Of a stretch of 64,000 nucleotides of DNA, positions 17,570-24,897 are shown one piece after another. The translations under genes and the position numbers were made by a program. The notes below the pieces were generated by a model. That model was given only the letters and a program-made list of their open reading frames with translations, ran no database searches and had not been told where the DNA came from. Numbering within the stretch: the stretch's first letter is position 1; every line of letters starts with the position of its first letter. The DNA comes from Marinibacterium profundimaris (GTDB lineage: Bacteria; Pseudomonadota; Alphaproteobacteria; Rhodobacterales; Rhodobacteraceae): the NCBI RefSeq assembly GCF_002210095.1, contig NZ_AQQR01000016.1, forward strand, positions 1 to 64,000. Direction: 5' to 3'.

Positions 17570-18784
17570 ATGACGACTCAAAGTGAGGCTCTCGCGGCTG
17601 ATCTGAAGGCCATCAGGGCAAACTATTCGTTGACCGATGAGCAGCGCCAGATTGTCGATCACGTGGATCGAGTATCGCGCGAGGTGCTGCATCCGCTACA
17701 GGCGCGCATGGACGAAGAGGAGTGGTGGCCCGACGATCTGTTCAAGCAGATGGGCGAACTGGGCCTTCTGGGCATCACCGCGCCCGAGGAGCTGGGTGGC
17801 TCCGGACAGAATGAATTTACCCAGGCGCTGGTCTCTGAGGTGATATCAAAATGGAACCCTGCCGTGGGACTGTCACATGGCGCACATGACAACCTGTGCC
17901 TGAACAACCTTCTACGCAACGGCTCGGAGGAGCAGGTCAAGAAATATGTGCCCGGCCTATGCTCGGGCGACTTGGTTGGTGCTCTGGGTTTGACAGAGCC
18001 GGGCGCGGGGTCAGATGCGCTTGGGTCCATGGCGACCACCGCGCGCCGCGACGGCGACGACTATATCATCAACGGCTCGAAGATCTACATCACCAACGGG
18101 CCGATTGCCGATGTGATCCTGCTTTATGCCAAGACCGACAAATCGAAGGGCGCCAAGGGCATTTCTGCTTTCATCATCGAGACGGACAATCCTGGTTTCA
18201 AGGTGGCGCAAAAGCTTGACAAGATGGGCTTCCGCGGCTCGCCAACCGGAGAACTGGTGTTTGAGGATTGCCGCGTACCCGCATCCGCCATGGTTGGACA
18301 GGAAAACACCGGCGTTTCGGTGGTAATGAGCGGACTGGATCTGGAACGCGCCATGGTCGCATCGGTCTGTGTCGGCATGGCCGAACGCGCGCTGGAACTG
18401 GGGCTGGAATACGCCAAGATTCGCGAACAGTTCGGCAAGCCAATTGCAAGTTTCCAGATGATGCAGTCGAAACTGGCCGAGATCTACACCGAGGTCGAAA
18501 CGGCACGCGCCTTCGGGTATCGGGCGCTGGCCGCCTGTACGGGCCTGCCGAAAGGCGCCGGGGGCCGTGGCGAAATCCACAAGCTGACCGCGGCGGCCTG
18601 TCTTTACGCAGGCGAGGCATTCAACAAGGCGGTCACCGAAGCCTGCCATATACATGGTGGCTCCGGCTACATGCAGGACACCGAAATCAACCGGCTCTAC
18701 CGCGCCAACAAGCTGTTGGAGATCGGCGCTGGAACAAGCGAAGTCCGCAAGATCATCATTGCCGAAGAACTTTTGCGCGCCTGA
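17570..18784 (+). CDS. Acyl-CoA dehydrogenase, isovaleryl-CoA dehydrogenase type (a)
   Basis: FAD-dependent acyl-CoA dehydrogenase of 404 residues. Motifs: LTEPGAGSDALGS, REQFGKPIASFQ, IHGGSGYMQDTE and EIGAGTSEVRK. The GAGT motif in place of EGT, with Glu retained in GLDLERAMVA, is the isovaleryl-CoA dehydrogenase arrangement. The ATG at 17570 follows GGGAGGATGAT. It heads a plus-strand operon and is followed 13 bases later by a close paralogue, so the pair arose by duplication. Likely substrates are 3-methyl-branched acyl-CoAs. Confidence 0.9.
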   Translation: MTTQSEALAADLKAIRANYSLTDEQRQIVDHVDRVSREVLHPLQARMDEEEWWPDDLFKQMGELGLLGITAPEELGGSGQNEFTQALVSEVISKWNPAVGLSHGAHDNLCLNNLLRNGSEEQVKKYVPGLCSGDLVGALGLTEPGAGSDALGSMATTARRDGDDYIINGSKIYITNGPIADVILLYAKTDKSKGAKGISAFIIETDNPGFKVAQKLDKMGFRGSPTGELVFEDCRVPASAMVGQENTGVSVVMSGLDLERAMVASVCVGMAERALELGLEYAKIREQFGKPIASFQMMQSKLAEIYTEVETARAFGYRALAACTGLPKGAGGRGEIHKLTAAACLYAGEAFNKAVTEACHIHGGSGYMQDTEINRLYRANKLLEIGAGTSEVRKIIIAEELLRA

Positions 18785-18797
18785 GGGAGACGAGACC

Positions 18798-19997
18798 ATG
18801 AACAAGCAACTGCGCAACGATACCGCTCTGCCGAGCCATTTCATGACGGACGAACAGCAGGCGCTGGCCGATCAGGCTGGTAAGTTCTTCATGTCCGAGT
18901 TCCACCATCTGAACGCGGAAATGGACGACACCGACGATTTACCCCCTTCGGTTTTTCCAAAGCTGGGCGAAATGGGCTATCTGGGCCTGAACGTGCCGCC
19001 GGAATTCGGCGGCGCGGGGCTGGATTTCACCTCGGCCTGCATCATCACCGAAGAGCTGTCGCGCGCCTCCGCGGCCATCGGGCTGACCCATGTGGCCCAT
19101 GACAACTTGTGCGTCAACAATATCTACCGCAACGCCAATGACGATCTGCGCCGCAAGTATCTGCCGGGGCTTTGCAATGGCACGCTGATCGGCGCCCTGG
19201 GTCTGACCGAACCCGGCGCGGGGTCTGATGCGCTTGGCTCGATGCGGACCACGGCCAAACAAGATGGTGACGACTACATCCTGAACGGCGCCAAGATCTA
19301 CATCACCAATGGGCCGATTGCCGATCTGGTCCTTGTCTATGCGAAGACTTCGCCGGAAAAGGGCGCCAAGGGCATTTCCGCCTTTATCGTGGAAACCGAC
19401 ACGCCCGGTTTCAAGGTGGCACAGAAGCTCAACAAGATGGGATTCCGCGGCTCGCCGACGGGCGAACTGGTATTCGAAGATTGCCGTGTTCCGGCCAGAA
19501 ACATGGTCGGCAAGCTGGATGGCGGGGTTGCCGTTACCATGTCCGGACTTGATCTGGAACGTGCCATCGTCTGTTTCAACGCCTTGGGCATTGCGCAGCG
19601 GGCGCTGGATATTTCCATCGATTATGCCAAGACACGCCAGCAATTCGGCAAACCGATCGCCAGTTTTCAGATGGTTCAGGCGATGCTGGCCGACATGTAT
19701 ACGCAGATCGAGGCCGCGCGCAGCCTGTCCTTGCGCACCGCAGCCATGTGTGAGGGCCTCGAAGAGGGCGAAGGCGGGCGCGGCGAAATCCACAAGCTTA
19801 CCGCTGCGGCGATCTACAAGGCCGCTGAGGCGACATCCTTCGTGCTCGACAGGGCCGTCCAGATTCACGGCGGCTCGGGTTACATGCGTGATACAGAAGT
19901 GAACCGGCTGTACCGGACCGGTCGCGTACTTGAGGTCGGCGCAGGCACCCAAGAGGTTCGCAAACTCATCATCTCTGGCGAATTGCTGAAGAACTAG
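18798..19997 (+). CDS. Acyl-CoA dehydrogenase, isovaleryl-CoA dehydrogenase type (b)
   Basis: Second copy, 399 residues, highly similar to the preceding gene throughout the middle and C-terminal domains: EPGAGSDALGSM, KIYITNGPIAD, GLDLERAIVC, EVGAGTQEVRK. The N-terminal 40 residues differ, which may give different substrate preference. The ATG at 18798 follows GAGGGAGACGAGACC. Same operon as its neighbours. The two subunits could form homotetramers or a mixed heteromer, as some tandem dehydrogenase pairs do; this is speculation. Confidence 0.9.
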   Translation: MNKQLRNDTALPSHFMTDEQQALADQAGKFFMSEFHHLNAEMDDTDDLPPSVFPKLGEMGYLGLNVPPEFGGAGLDFTSACIITEELSRASAAIGLTHVAHDNLCVNNIYRNANDDLRRKYLPGLCNGTLIGALGLTEPGAGSDALGSMRTTAKQDGDDYILNGAKIYITNGPIADLVLVYAKTSPEKGAKGISAFIVETDTPGFKVAQKLNKMGFRGSPTGELVFEDCRVPARNMVGKLDGGVAVTMSGLDLERAIVCFNALGIAQRALDISIDYAKTRQQFGKPIASFQMVQAMLADMYTQIEAARSLSLRTAAMCEGLEEGEGGRGEIHKLTAAAIYKAAEATSFVLDRAVQIHGGSGYMRDTEVNRLYRTGRVLEVGAGTQEVRKLIISGELLKN

Positions 19998-20006
19998 GGG
20001 CGGAAC

Positions 20007-20861
20007 ATGAGCGAAGCGAAATCAAGGCGTTACGCGTCGGATCTCATGGCGGGCCAGGTTGCCCTGGTTACGGGATCCGGATCTGGAATGGGCCGGGCGA
20101 CGGCGATCGAAATGGCCGCTTGCGGGGCCAGGCTTGCGCTGTTCGCGCGCCGCGAAGAGCCGCTGGAAGAGACCGCCGAAATGATCCGGGCGGCGGGGGG
20201 CGAGGCCTTTGTCGTGCCCGGAGACACCCGCGACGAAGACAGTATCGAAACTGCGATGGGGCGGATCAAGGACCACTATGGGCAGTTGGATGTTTTGGTG
20301 AACAATGCCGGCGGTCAGTATATCGCGGCCGCCCGCGATATCACCAACAAGGGCTTTGAAGCTGTGATCCGCAACAACCTGATCGGGTCTTGGCAAATGA
20401 CCCGCGCCGCTGCCGATCATTTCATGTACGAAAATGGTGGATCGGTTGTGTTTGTCACCGCCATCTCGGCGCGCACCGCGCTCACCGGCTTTACACACAC
20501 CGTCGCGGCCCGCGCCGGTGTGACGGGCATGATGAAAACGCTGGCCGCCGAATGGGGCGAGTACGGCATCCGGCTGAACTGCGTTGCACCGGGCACGATC
20601 AAGACCGATGCGCTTGGCCGCTATCCCATTCCGCCGGAACAGTGGAAAAAGCTGAACCGTTCGGTCCTGAACCGGATGGGCGCGGCCGAGGACATCGCAG
20701 GCACGATCATATTCCTGGCTTCGAAACTTGGCGGTTTCATTACCGGCGAGGACATCTATGTAGACGGCGGTGAGACCCTGCACATGGGTCATGACGCGCG
20801 GGACATGATCAACCCCGCGATGTTCGAGAAACGCGAACGGGGAGATGGCAAGAATGAGTAA
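20007..20861 (+). CDS. SDR-family enoyl-CoA reductase-like protein without YxxxK
   Basis: Rossmann-fold SDR of 284 residues with TGSGSGMG near residue 22 and NNAG near residue 98. Where classical SDRs carry YxxxK this protein reads THTVAARAGV, so Tyr and Lys are replaced by Thr and Arg. From memory the peroxisomal trans-2-enoyl-CoA reductase and dienoyl-CoA reductase groups show a similar HSGAARAGV-like sequence. A reductase of an unsaturated acyl-CoA is therefore more likely than a hydroxyacyl dehydrogenase. It lies 9 bases after the dehydrogenase gene and overlaps the next gene by 8 bases. Confidence 0.82.
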   Translation: MSEAKSRRYASDLMAGQVALVTGSGSGMGRATAIEMAACGARLALFARREEPLEETAEMIRAAGGEAFVVPGDTRDEDSIETAMGRIKDHYGQLDVLVNNAGGQYIAAARDITNKGFEAVIRNNLIGSWQMTRAAADHFMYENGGSVVFVTAISARTALTGFTHTVAARAGVTGMMKTLAAEWGEYGIRLNCVAPGTIKTDALGRYPIPPEQWKKLNRSVLNRMGAAEDIAGTIIFLASKLGGFITGEDIYVDGGETLHMGHDARDMINPAMFEKRERGDGKNE

Positions 20862-21657
20862 ACACCCAGTCCTTCTGGAGATTTCCGACAGGATCGCCAC
20901 GGTAACGCTGAACGACCCCGAGCGTCGCAATCCGGTTACCGGGAACGACATGATCGCTGCCCTTCTGGAGACCTTCGCCAAGGTGCAGGCCGATCCGCAG
21001 GTCAGCGTGATGATTCTGACCGGGGCCGACCCGGCCTTTTGTGCCGGCGGGGACATCAAGGAGATGAACGATCCCGACAGTGTGTTCCGCAAGGAGCCGC
21101 TGGCGGCGGCGCAGAGCTATGTTGATGGGGTGCAGCGGCTGCCGCTTGCGCTCTACAACATGGATATTCCGACCATCGCCGCAGTCAACGGCCCGGCGGT
21201 GGGCGCGGGGTGCGACCTGACCATGATGTGCGACATGCGCATCGCTTCGGAAAAAGCAAGGTTCGGCGAGGTGTTTCTGAATCTCGGAATCATTCCGGGC
21301 GATGCGGGCAGCTGGTTCCTGTTGCGTCGTCTGGGCCACCAGAAGGCCGCCGATCTGACCTTCTCAGGGCGCATGGTCGAGGCCAAGGAAGCGCTGGAGC
21401 TTGGTATGGTGCTTGAACTTGTGCCTCATGAAAAATTGATGGAACGGGCCCGCGAACGGGCCGCTGTCATCGCCGCGAAACCGCCGCGCGCGGTGCGGGT
21501 CGCCAAGCGTCTGATGCGCAATGCCGAACGGATGGACCTGCCGGATTTCCTGAATTCCGCGGCGGCCTATCAGGCGCTCATGCATCAGACCGAAGACCAC
21601 CACGAGGCGGTTGCTGCGTTCGTCGAAAAACGAAAACCCAATTTCACGGGGCGTTAA
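20854..21657 (+). CDS. Enoyl-CoA hydratase/isomerase-family protein, atypical active site
   Basis: Crotonase-fold protein of 267 residues. Oxyanion-hole segments are AFCAGGDIKEM and GPAVGAGCDL. The first catalytic Glu position holds Asp (GCDLTMM), and the second aligns with Phe in GEVFLNLGIIPGDAG. Hydration by the standard two-Glu mechanism is therefore unlikely; isomerase or other crotonase chemistry is possible. The ATG at 20854 has GGGGAG at good spacing and overlaps the SDR stop; an in-frame ATG at 20845 overlaps that ribosome site. Confidence 0.82.
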   Translation: MSKHPVLLEISDRIATVTLNDPERRNPVTGNDMIAALLETFAKVQADPQVSVMILTGADPAFCAGGDIKEMNDPDSVFRKEPLAAAQSYVDGVQRLPLALYNMDIPTIAAVNGPAVGAGCDLTMMCDMRIASEKARFGEVFLNLGIIPGDAGSWFLLRRLGHQKAADLTFSGRMVEAKEALELGMVLELVPHEKLMERARERAAVIAAKPPRAVRVAKRLMRNAERMDLPDFLNSAAAYQALMHQTEDHHEAVAAFVEKRKPNFTGR

Positions 21658-21669
21658 AGGAAAGATCGC

Positions 21670-22152
21670 ATGTCAGACATCACCCAAAAGAAGATGGAGC
21701 AAATCGCGCAGATGTGGAATGCGCGCGGCAAGGGTCTGATAACGCATATGGCGCTTGAGATCGAAGAGGTCTCGACCGAAGGTGTTCGGGTTCGGATGCC
21801 GTTCAATCCGGACTTTTGCGTCGATGCGGAACAATCACTGCTCCACGGTGGTATCCTGACGGCACTTCTGGACAGTGTCTTTGGACTGGCGAACTTTGTT
21901 GCCATCGAAGGCGTCAGTACCATGGCCACTCTTGACCTCAGAGTTGATTACCTGCGCCCGGCCCGTTCGCGCGCGGATGTCATCGTTCAAGCGCATTGTT
22001 TTCGCAAGACCCGTCACATCGCCTTCAATTCCGGCAGCGTCTGGTTCGCGGGCCATGAGGATGCTGAAATAGCCAGGGGAACCGCCTCGTTTGCATTGAC
22101 GCGCGGCGAAACCAGCCTGTTTGACGCAATGACAAAAGGAAAAACCTCGTGA
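21670..22152 (+). CDS. PaaI-family hotdog thioesterase (a)
   Basis: Hotdog-fold protein of 160 residues. It has the PaaI-type segment LLHGGILTALLDSVFG with the HGG turn and a downstream Asp, and ATLDLRVDYLRPA in the central strand. Probably hydrolyses acyl-CoA or aryl-CoA to free trapped CoA. It sits 12 bases after the crotonase gene, and its stop codon overlaps the start of a second hotdog gene. Confidence 0.85.
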   Translation: MSDITQKKMEQIAQMWNARGKGLITHMALEIEEVSTEGVRVRMPFNPDFCVDAEQSLLHGGILTALLDSVFGLANFVAIEGVSTMATLDLRVDYLRPARSRADVIVQAHCFRKTRHIAFNSGSVWFAGHEDAEIARGTASFALTRGETSLFDAMTKGKTS

Positions 22153-22553
22153 TGGACGTGCAAACTGTCAATGCCAATGTATCCCGGGTGCCGTTCTTCC
22201 GATTTCTCAACTTTGAGGTCAGAAGTCTAGACAGTCTCCATGCTGAGGCGGAAATGACCTTTGATGACCGCCATATCGGTAACCCGATCATGGAGTACTA
22301 CCATGGCGGCATAATCGCGAGTTTTATGGAGGCCACTGCCGCCATCGCGGTACAGCCCGATTTCGCCGACGTTCCGGCCAAGCCGATCAACCTGACCGTC
22401 GATTACCTCAGACCCGGTGTGAAGGGACCGCTTTTTGCCCGCGCTAACGTCACGCGCAAAGGCAAGCGGATGGCAAGCGTCAGCGTGCTCAGCTGGCAGA
22501 CGGATCGGGAAAAGGCGGTTGCCGAAGGGCTGTATCACTTCCTTCTGGTCTGA
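22152..22553 (+). CDS. PaaI-family hotdog thioesterase (b)
   Basis: Second hotdog protein, 133 residues, with YYHGGIIASFMEATAAIAV and INLTVDYLRPG. It keeps HGG followed by Glu at the position of the catalytic acid, against Asp in its neighbour. It starts within the stop codon of the first hotdog gene (TGATG), suggesting an obligatory pair that may form a heteromer. Its last 19 bases overlap the 3' end of the oppositely oriented tandem TetR gene, so there is no room for a terminator between the two. Confidence 0.85.
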   Translation: MDVQTVNANVSRVPFFRFLNFEVRSLDSLHAEAEMTFDDRHIGNPIMEYYHGGIIASFMEATAAIAVQPDFADVPAKPINLTVDYLRPGVKGPLFARANVTRKGKRMASVSVLSWQTDREKAVAEGLYHFLLV

Positions 22554-23935
22554 CCGGGGCAACCGCTTTCAGGGCTACCTTGTCCTGTGGACGGGGCCGC
22601 TTCCCGGTTACAAATGCCTTCCAGTAACAGATTGATGAGCATGCTGGAGAATTCAGGCAGTGATAGATATCCTTCCACTCCTGCCTTGTTCGGGTCGAAC
22701 CATTCCACCGTCCAGTTTAAGGCACCCAACATCACCTGGCGCAAGGGGACGATCTTGATATCCGACCGTATGGCACCGTCGTCCTGAGCTTCACGGAGTA
22801 TCCAATCCCAGAGTTTTCCATACTCATGGCGAATACCCCTGTGCCTCTCCCTGAAATGATTGGGGAGCATTCCATAACTTCGGATGTTCGCCGAGGTAAA
22901 TTCGCTTGCCTTGAAGAGGAAATCCAGGTGCGTCCAGATTGCGGTCGCTATCCTGGCGTGATGATCGTAGGGGGCATCGAATTGCCGAACGGCGGCTTCG
23001 ACACCTGATAGCAGGTCCTTTAGTCCGACGTTCAGCACTTCGTCAACGATCGCGTCCTTGGAATTGAAGTGGTAATAGACGCTGCCCGCTTTCAAGCCAG
23101 CATTGTCCGCGACCTTTCTCAGAGTCGTCGCCTTGTAGCCATTGTCCCTCAGAACGCGCGCTGCGGCCGTTAGTATTTCTGCACGGGTCTTAGCCGCCTT
23201 GCTGCCAGGGTCCGGAGTTTTGACGGGAGTGGCGGGACACAGCTTCAAGCCTTCTGTATCAGCACTGTCATGCAAACACATTCCGTCAAGTATCAGCTTA
23301 CTCATTCGTTCCGCGAGGATGCGCACCGGATACTTGTCGACATCGTACCATTCCACGGTCCAGTTCATGGCACTCAGGATGAACTGGCGGATCACAGCAG
23401 TGGATATGTCACTTCGAAGGTGGCCGGCGCGTTTGGCGTCATTCAGGAATTTGCCCCAGGCACCTGCATATGATGCACGCAATTCGCGATGCGGGGCGCG
23501 TGTTTCGTCCGACAACATCGGATAGTTCCGAATATTAGCTGACGTAAAGTCACTGTCGGTCAACAGATAGGTAAGGTGTGTTTCAATCAGGGTTCCGAAA
23601 GTCTTGCGAAAATCCTCCGAACTTGTCGGTGCCGGCCGAACGATTTCACTGACCGTCTGATATAGTTGACGGACGCCAATTTCGAGAACTTCGCTCAGAA
23701 TTTGGTCCTTGGATTGAAAATGGTAATAAATGCTGCCGGCCTCAATGCGGGCTTCCTGCGCGATGTCGCGCATCGTCGTTGCATGATAACCTTGATACCG
23801 AAAAAGTCGCGCGGCCGCAGCGAGTATGGCTTCGCGGGTCCTCTCCGACTTGCTTAGATCGTCATACACTATCTTGGTATCTTCACTCTGTCGTGCCATC
23901 CATTGTCGATACTTGTTGGCCCTGTGGCTGTCCAT
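22535..23935 (-). CDS. Tandem TetR: two complete TetR repressor units in one chain
   Basis: Protein of about 466 residues containing two full TetR-like units. Unit 1 has its helix-turn-helix at about residues 29-85 (TMRDIAQEARIEAGSIYYHF) and ligand domain to about 222 with TSANIR at 131-136. A linker of roughly 23 residues follows. Unit 2 has its helix-turn-helix at about 245-300 (TLRKVADNAGLKAGSVYYHF) and ligand domain to about 445 with TSANIR at 347-352. Both end their core with WTVEW(Y/F)D, and both resemble the single TetR at 7365-7994. A TetR dimer normally places two helix-turn-helices on a palindrome; here one chain could do so. The start was placed at 23935, immediately beyond the operator at 23945; an ATG at 23899 is also possible and neither has a strong ribosome site. 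Faces an SDR gene. Confidence 0.88.
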   Translation of the reverse strand: MDSHRANKYRQWMARQSEDTKIVYDDLSKSERTREAILAAAARLFRYQGYHATTMRDIAQEARIEAGSIYYHFQSKDQILSEVLEIGVRQLYQTVSEIVRPAPTSSEDFRKTFGTLIETHLTYLLTDSDFTSANIRNYPMLSDETRAPHRELRASYAGAWGKFLNDAKRAGHLRSDISTAVIRQFILSAMNWTVEWYDVDKYPVRILAERMSKLILDGMCLHDSADTEGLKLCPATPVKTPDPGSKAAKTRAEILTAAARVLRDNGYKATTLRKVADNAGLKAGSVYYHFNSKDAIVDEVLNVGLKDLLSGVEAAVRQFDAPYDHHARIATAIWTHLDFLFKASEFTSANIRSYGMLPNHFRERHRGIRHEYGKLWDWILREAQDDGAIRSDIKIVPLRQVMLGALNWTVEWFDPNKAGVEGYLSLPEFSSMLINLLLEGICNREAAPSTGQGSPESGCPGQTRRK

Positions 23936-23962
23936 TGCAATAAATCTAACAGACGTTAGAAT
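23935..23962 (+). promoter_or_regulatory. TetR-type operator, site 5, overlapping a sigma70-like promoter
   Basis: TCTAACAGACGTTAGA at 23945-23960 has both arms intact. TTGCAA (23935-23940) and TAGAAT (23957-23962), 16 bases apart, make a plausible plus-strand promoter that the operator fully occludes. It lies between the tandem TetR gene and the SDR gene, so it could control both. Confidence 0.75.
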
Positions 23963-24023
23963 ACATCCGAGAGAGTGTCGAATCAACTCTTTTCAAGGTG
24001 CAACGGAAGAGGAGGACCTCCAC

Positions 24024-24785
24024 ATGCGAGGATTGAGTGGAAAACGGGTCGTCGTGACCGGCGGTGGGAGCGGCATCGGCCGAGCGGTTTGCGAACGGTT
24101 CGGCGCAGAGGGCGCCGAAGTTGCCGTTTTCGATCTGAACAAGGATGGGGCGGATGAAACTGTCCGACTGATCATCGACGCGGGTGGAAAGGCCCAGGCC
24201 TTCAAAGCGGACATCACCGATCGTTCTCAGGTCGACATGGCAGTGGCCGCGTTCGAGGCCGGAGGCCCGATTGACGTGCTGGTGAACAACGCCGGCTGGG
24301 ACGTGATCAAACCGTTCCTCGATACCGATGCCGATCTTTGGAAAAAGGTCATCGACATCAATCTTTATGGCCCGCTCAACATGCATCACGCGGTGCTTCC
24401 GGGCATGGTCAAGAACGGCAGCGGCCGCGTGGTCAATATCGCGTCCGACGCCGGACGCGTCGGATCATCCGGCGAGGCTGTGTATTCGGCCTGCAAAGGT
24501 GGCATCATCTCGTTTACCAAGACCGTGGCGCGCGAACTTGCACGCAATGGCATTCAATTGAACGCGGTCGCCCCCGGACCGACCGACACGCCTCTGTTCG
24601 CGCAGGTTGCCGAAGGCGAGGCCGGTCAAAAGATCGCTGAGGGTCTCAAGCGGGCGATTCCGATGAAGCGCCTGGCGCAGCCGTCAGATTACCCGGGCAT
24701 CATCTGTTTTCTGTCGTCCGACGACGCGGGATTCATCACCGGTCAGGTGATTTCGGTTTCGGGCGGCTTGTCCATGCACGGTTGA
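24024..24785 (+). CDS. Short-chain dehydrogenase, hydroxyacyl-CoA type
   Basis: Classical SDR of 253 residues: TGGGSGIG near residue 12, NNAG near 87, YSACK near 153. The N-terminal run and FDLNKDGADE after the second strand remind me of BadH-type 2-hydroxycyclohexanecarboxyl-CoA dehydrogenases and FabG-like enzymes; the match is from memory only. The ATG at 24024 follows GGAGGACCTCCAC. First gene downstream of the operator-covered promoter at 23935-23962 and divergent from the tandem TetR. A terminator-like hairpin with a T-run lies before the next gene. Confidence 0.85.
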   Translation: MRGLSGKRVVVTGGGSGIGRAVCERFGAEGAEVAVFDLNKDGADETVRLIIDAGGKAQAFKADITDRSQVDMAVAAFEAGGPIDVLVNNAGWDVIKPFLDTDADLWKKVIDINLYGPLNMHHAVLPGMVKNGSGRVVNIASDAGRVGSSGEAVYSACKGGIISFTKTVARELARNGIQLNAVAPGPTDTPLFAQVAEGEAGQKIAEGLKRAIPMKRLAQPSDYPGIICFLSSDDAGFITGQVISVSGGLSMHG

Positions 24786-24851
24786 AACGCTGACAGCTGC
24801 GACGGAGACAAGGCGCTGCTGCCAAACCGTGCCAAGAGTTACTCCTCGACT

Positions 24852-24879
24852 GGCCGCGCCTTATGTGCGGCCCCTTTTT
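24852..24879 (+). terminator. Rho-independent terminator between SDR and ligase genes
   Basis: Perfect 6-bp stem GGCCGC (24852-24857) with GCGGCC (24867-24872), followed by CCTTTTT. It is 66 bases after the SDR stop and just upstream of the ligase ribosome site, so the ligase gene may have its own promoter or depend on read-through. Confidence 0.6.
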
Positions 24880-24897
24880 ATTGTAGAAAGGTTGCGA

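Noticed and set aside
22149-22152. GTG start one codon before the second hotdog gene, and similar GTG extensions at 12848 and 13360.
   Set aside because: In each case an ATG one to four codons later has better ribosome-site spacing and the usual stop/start overlap.
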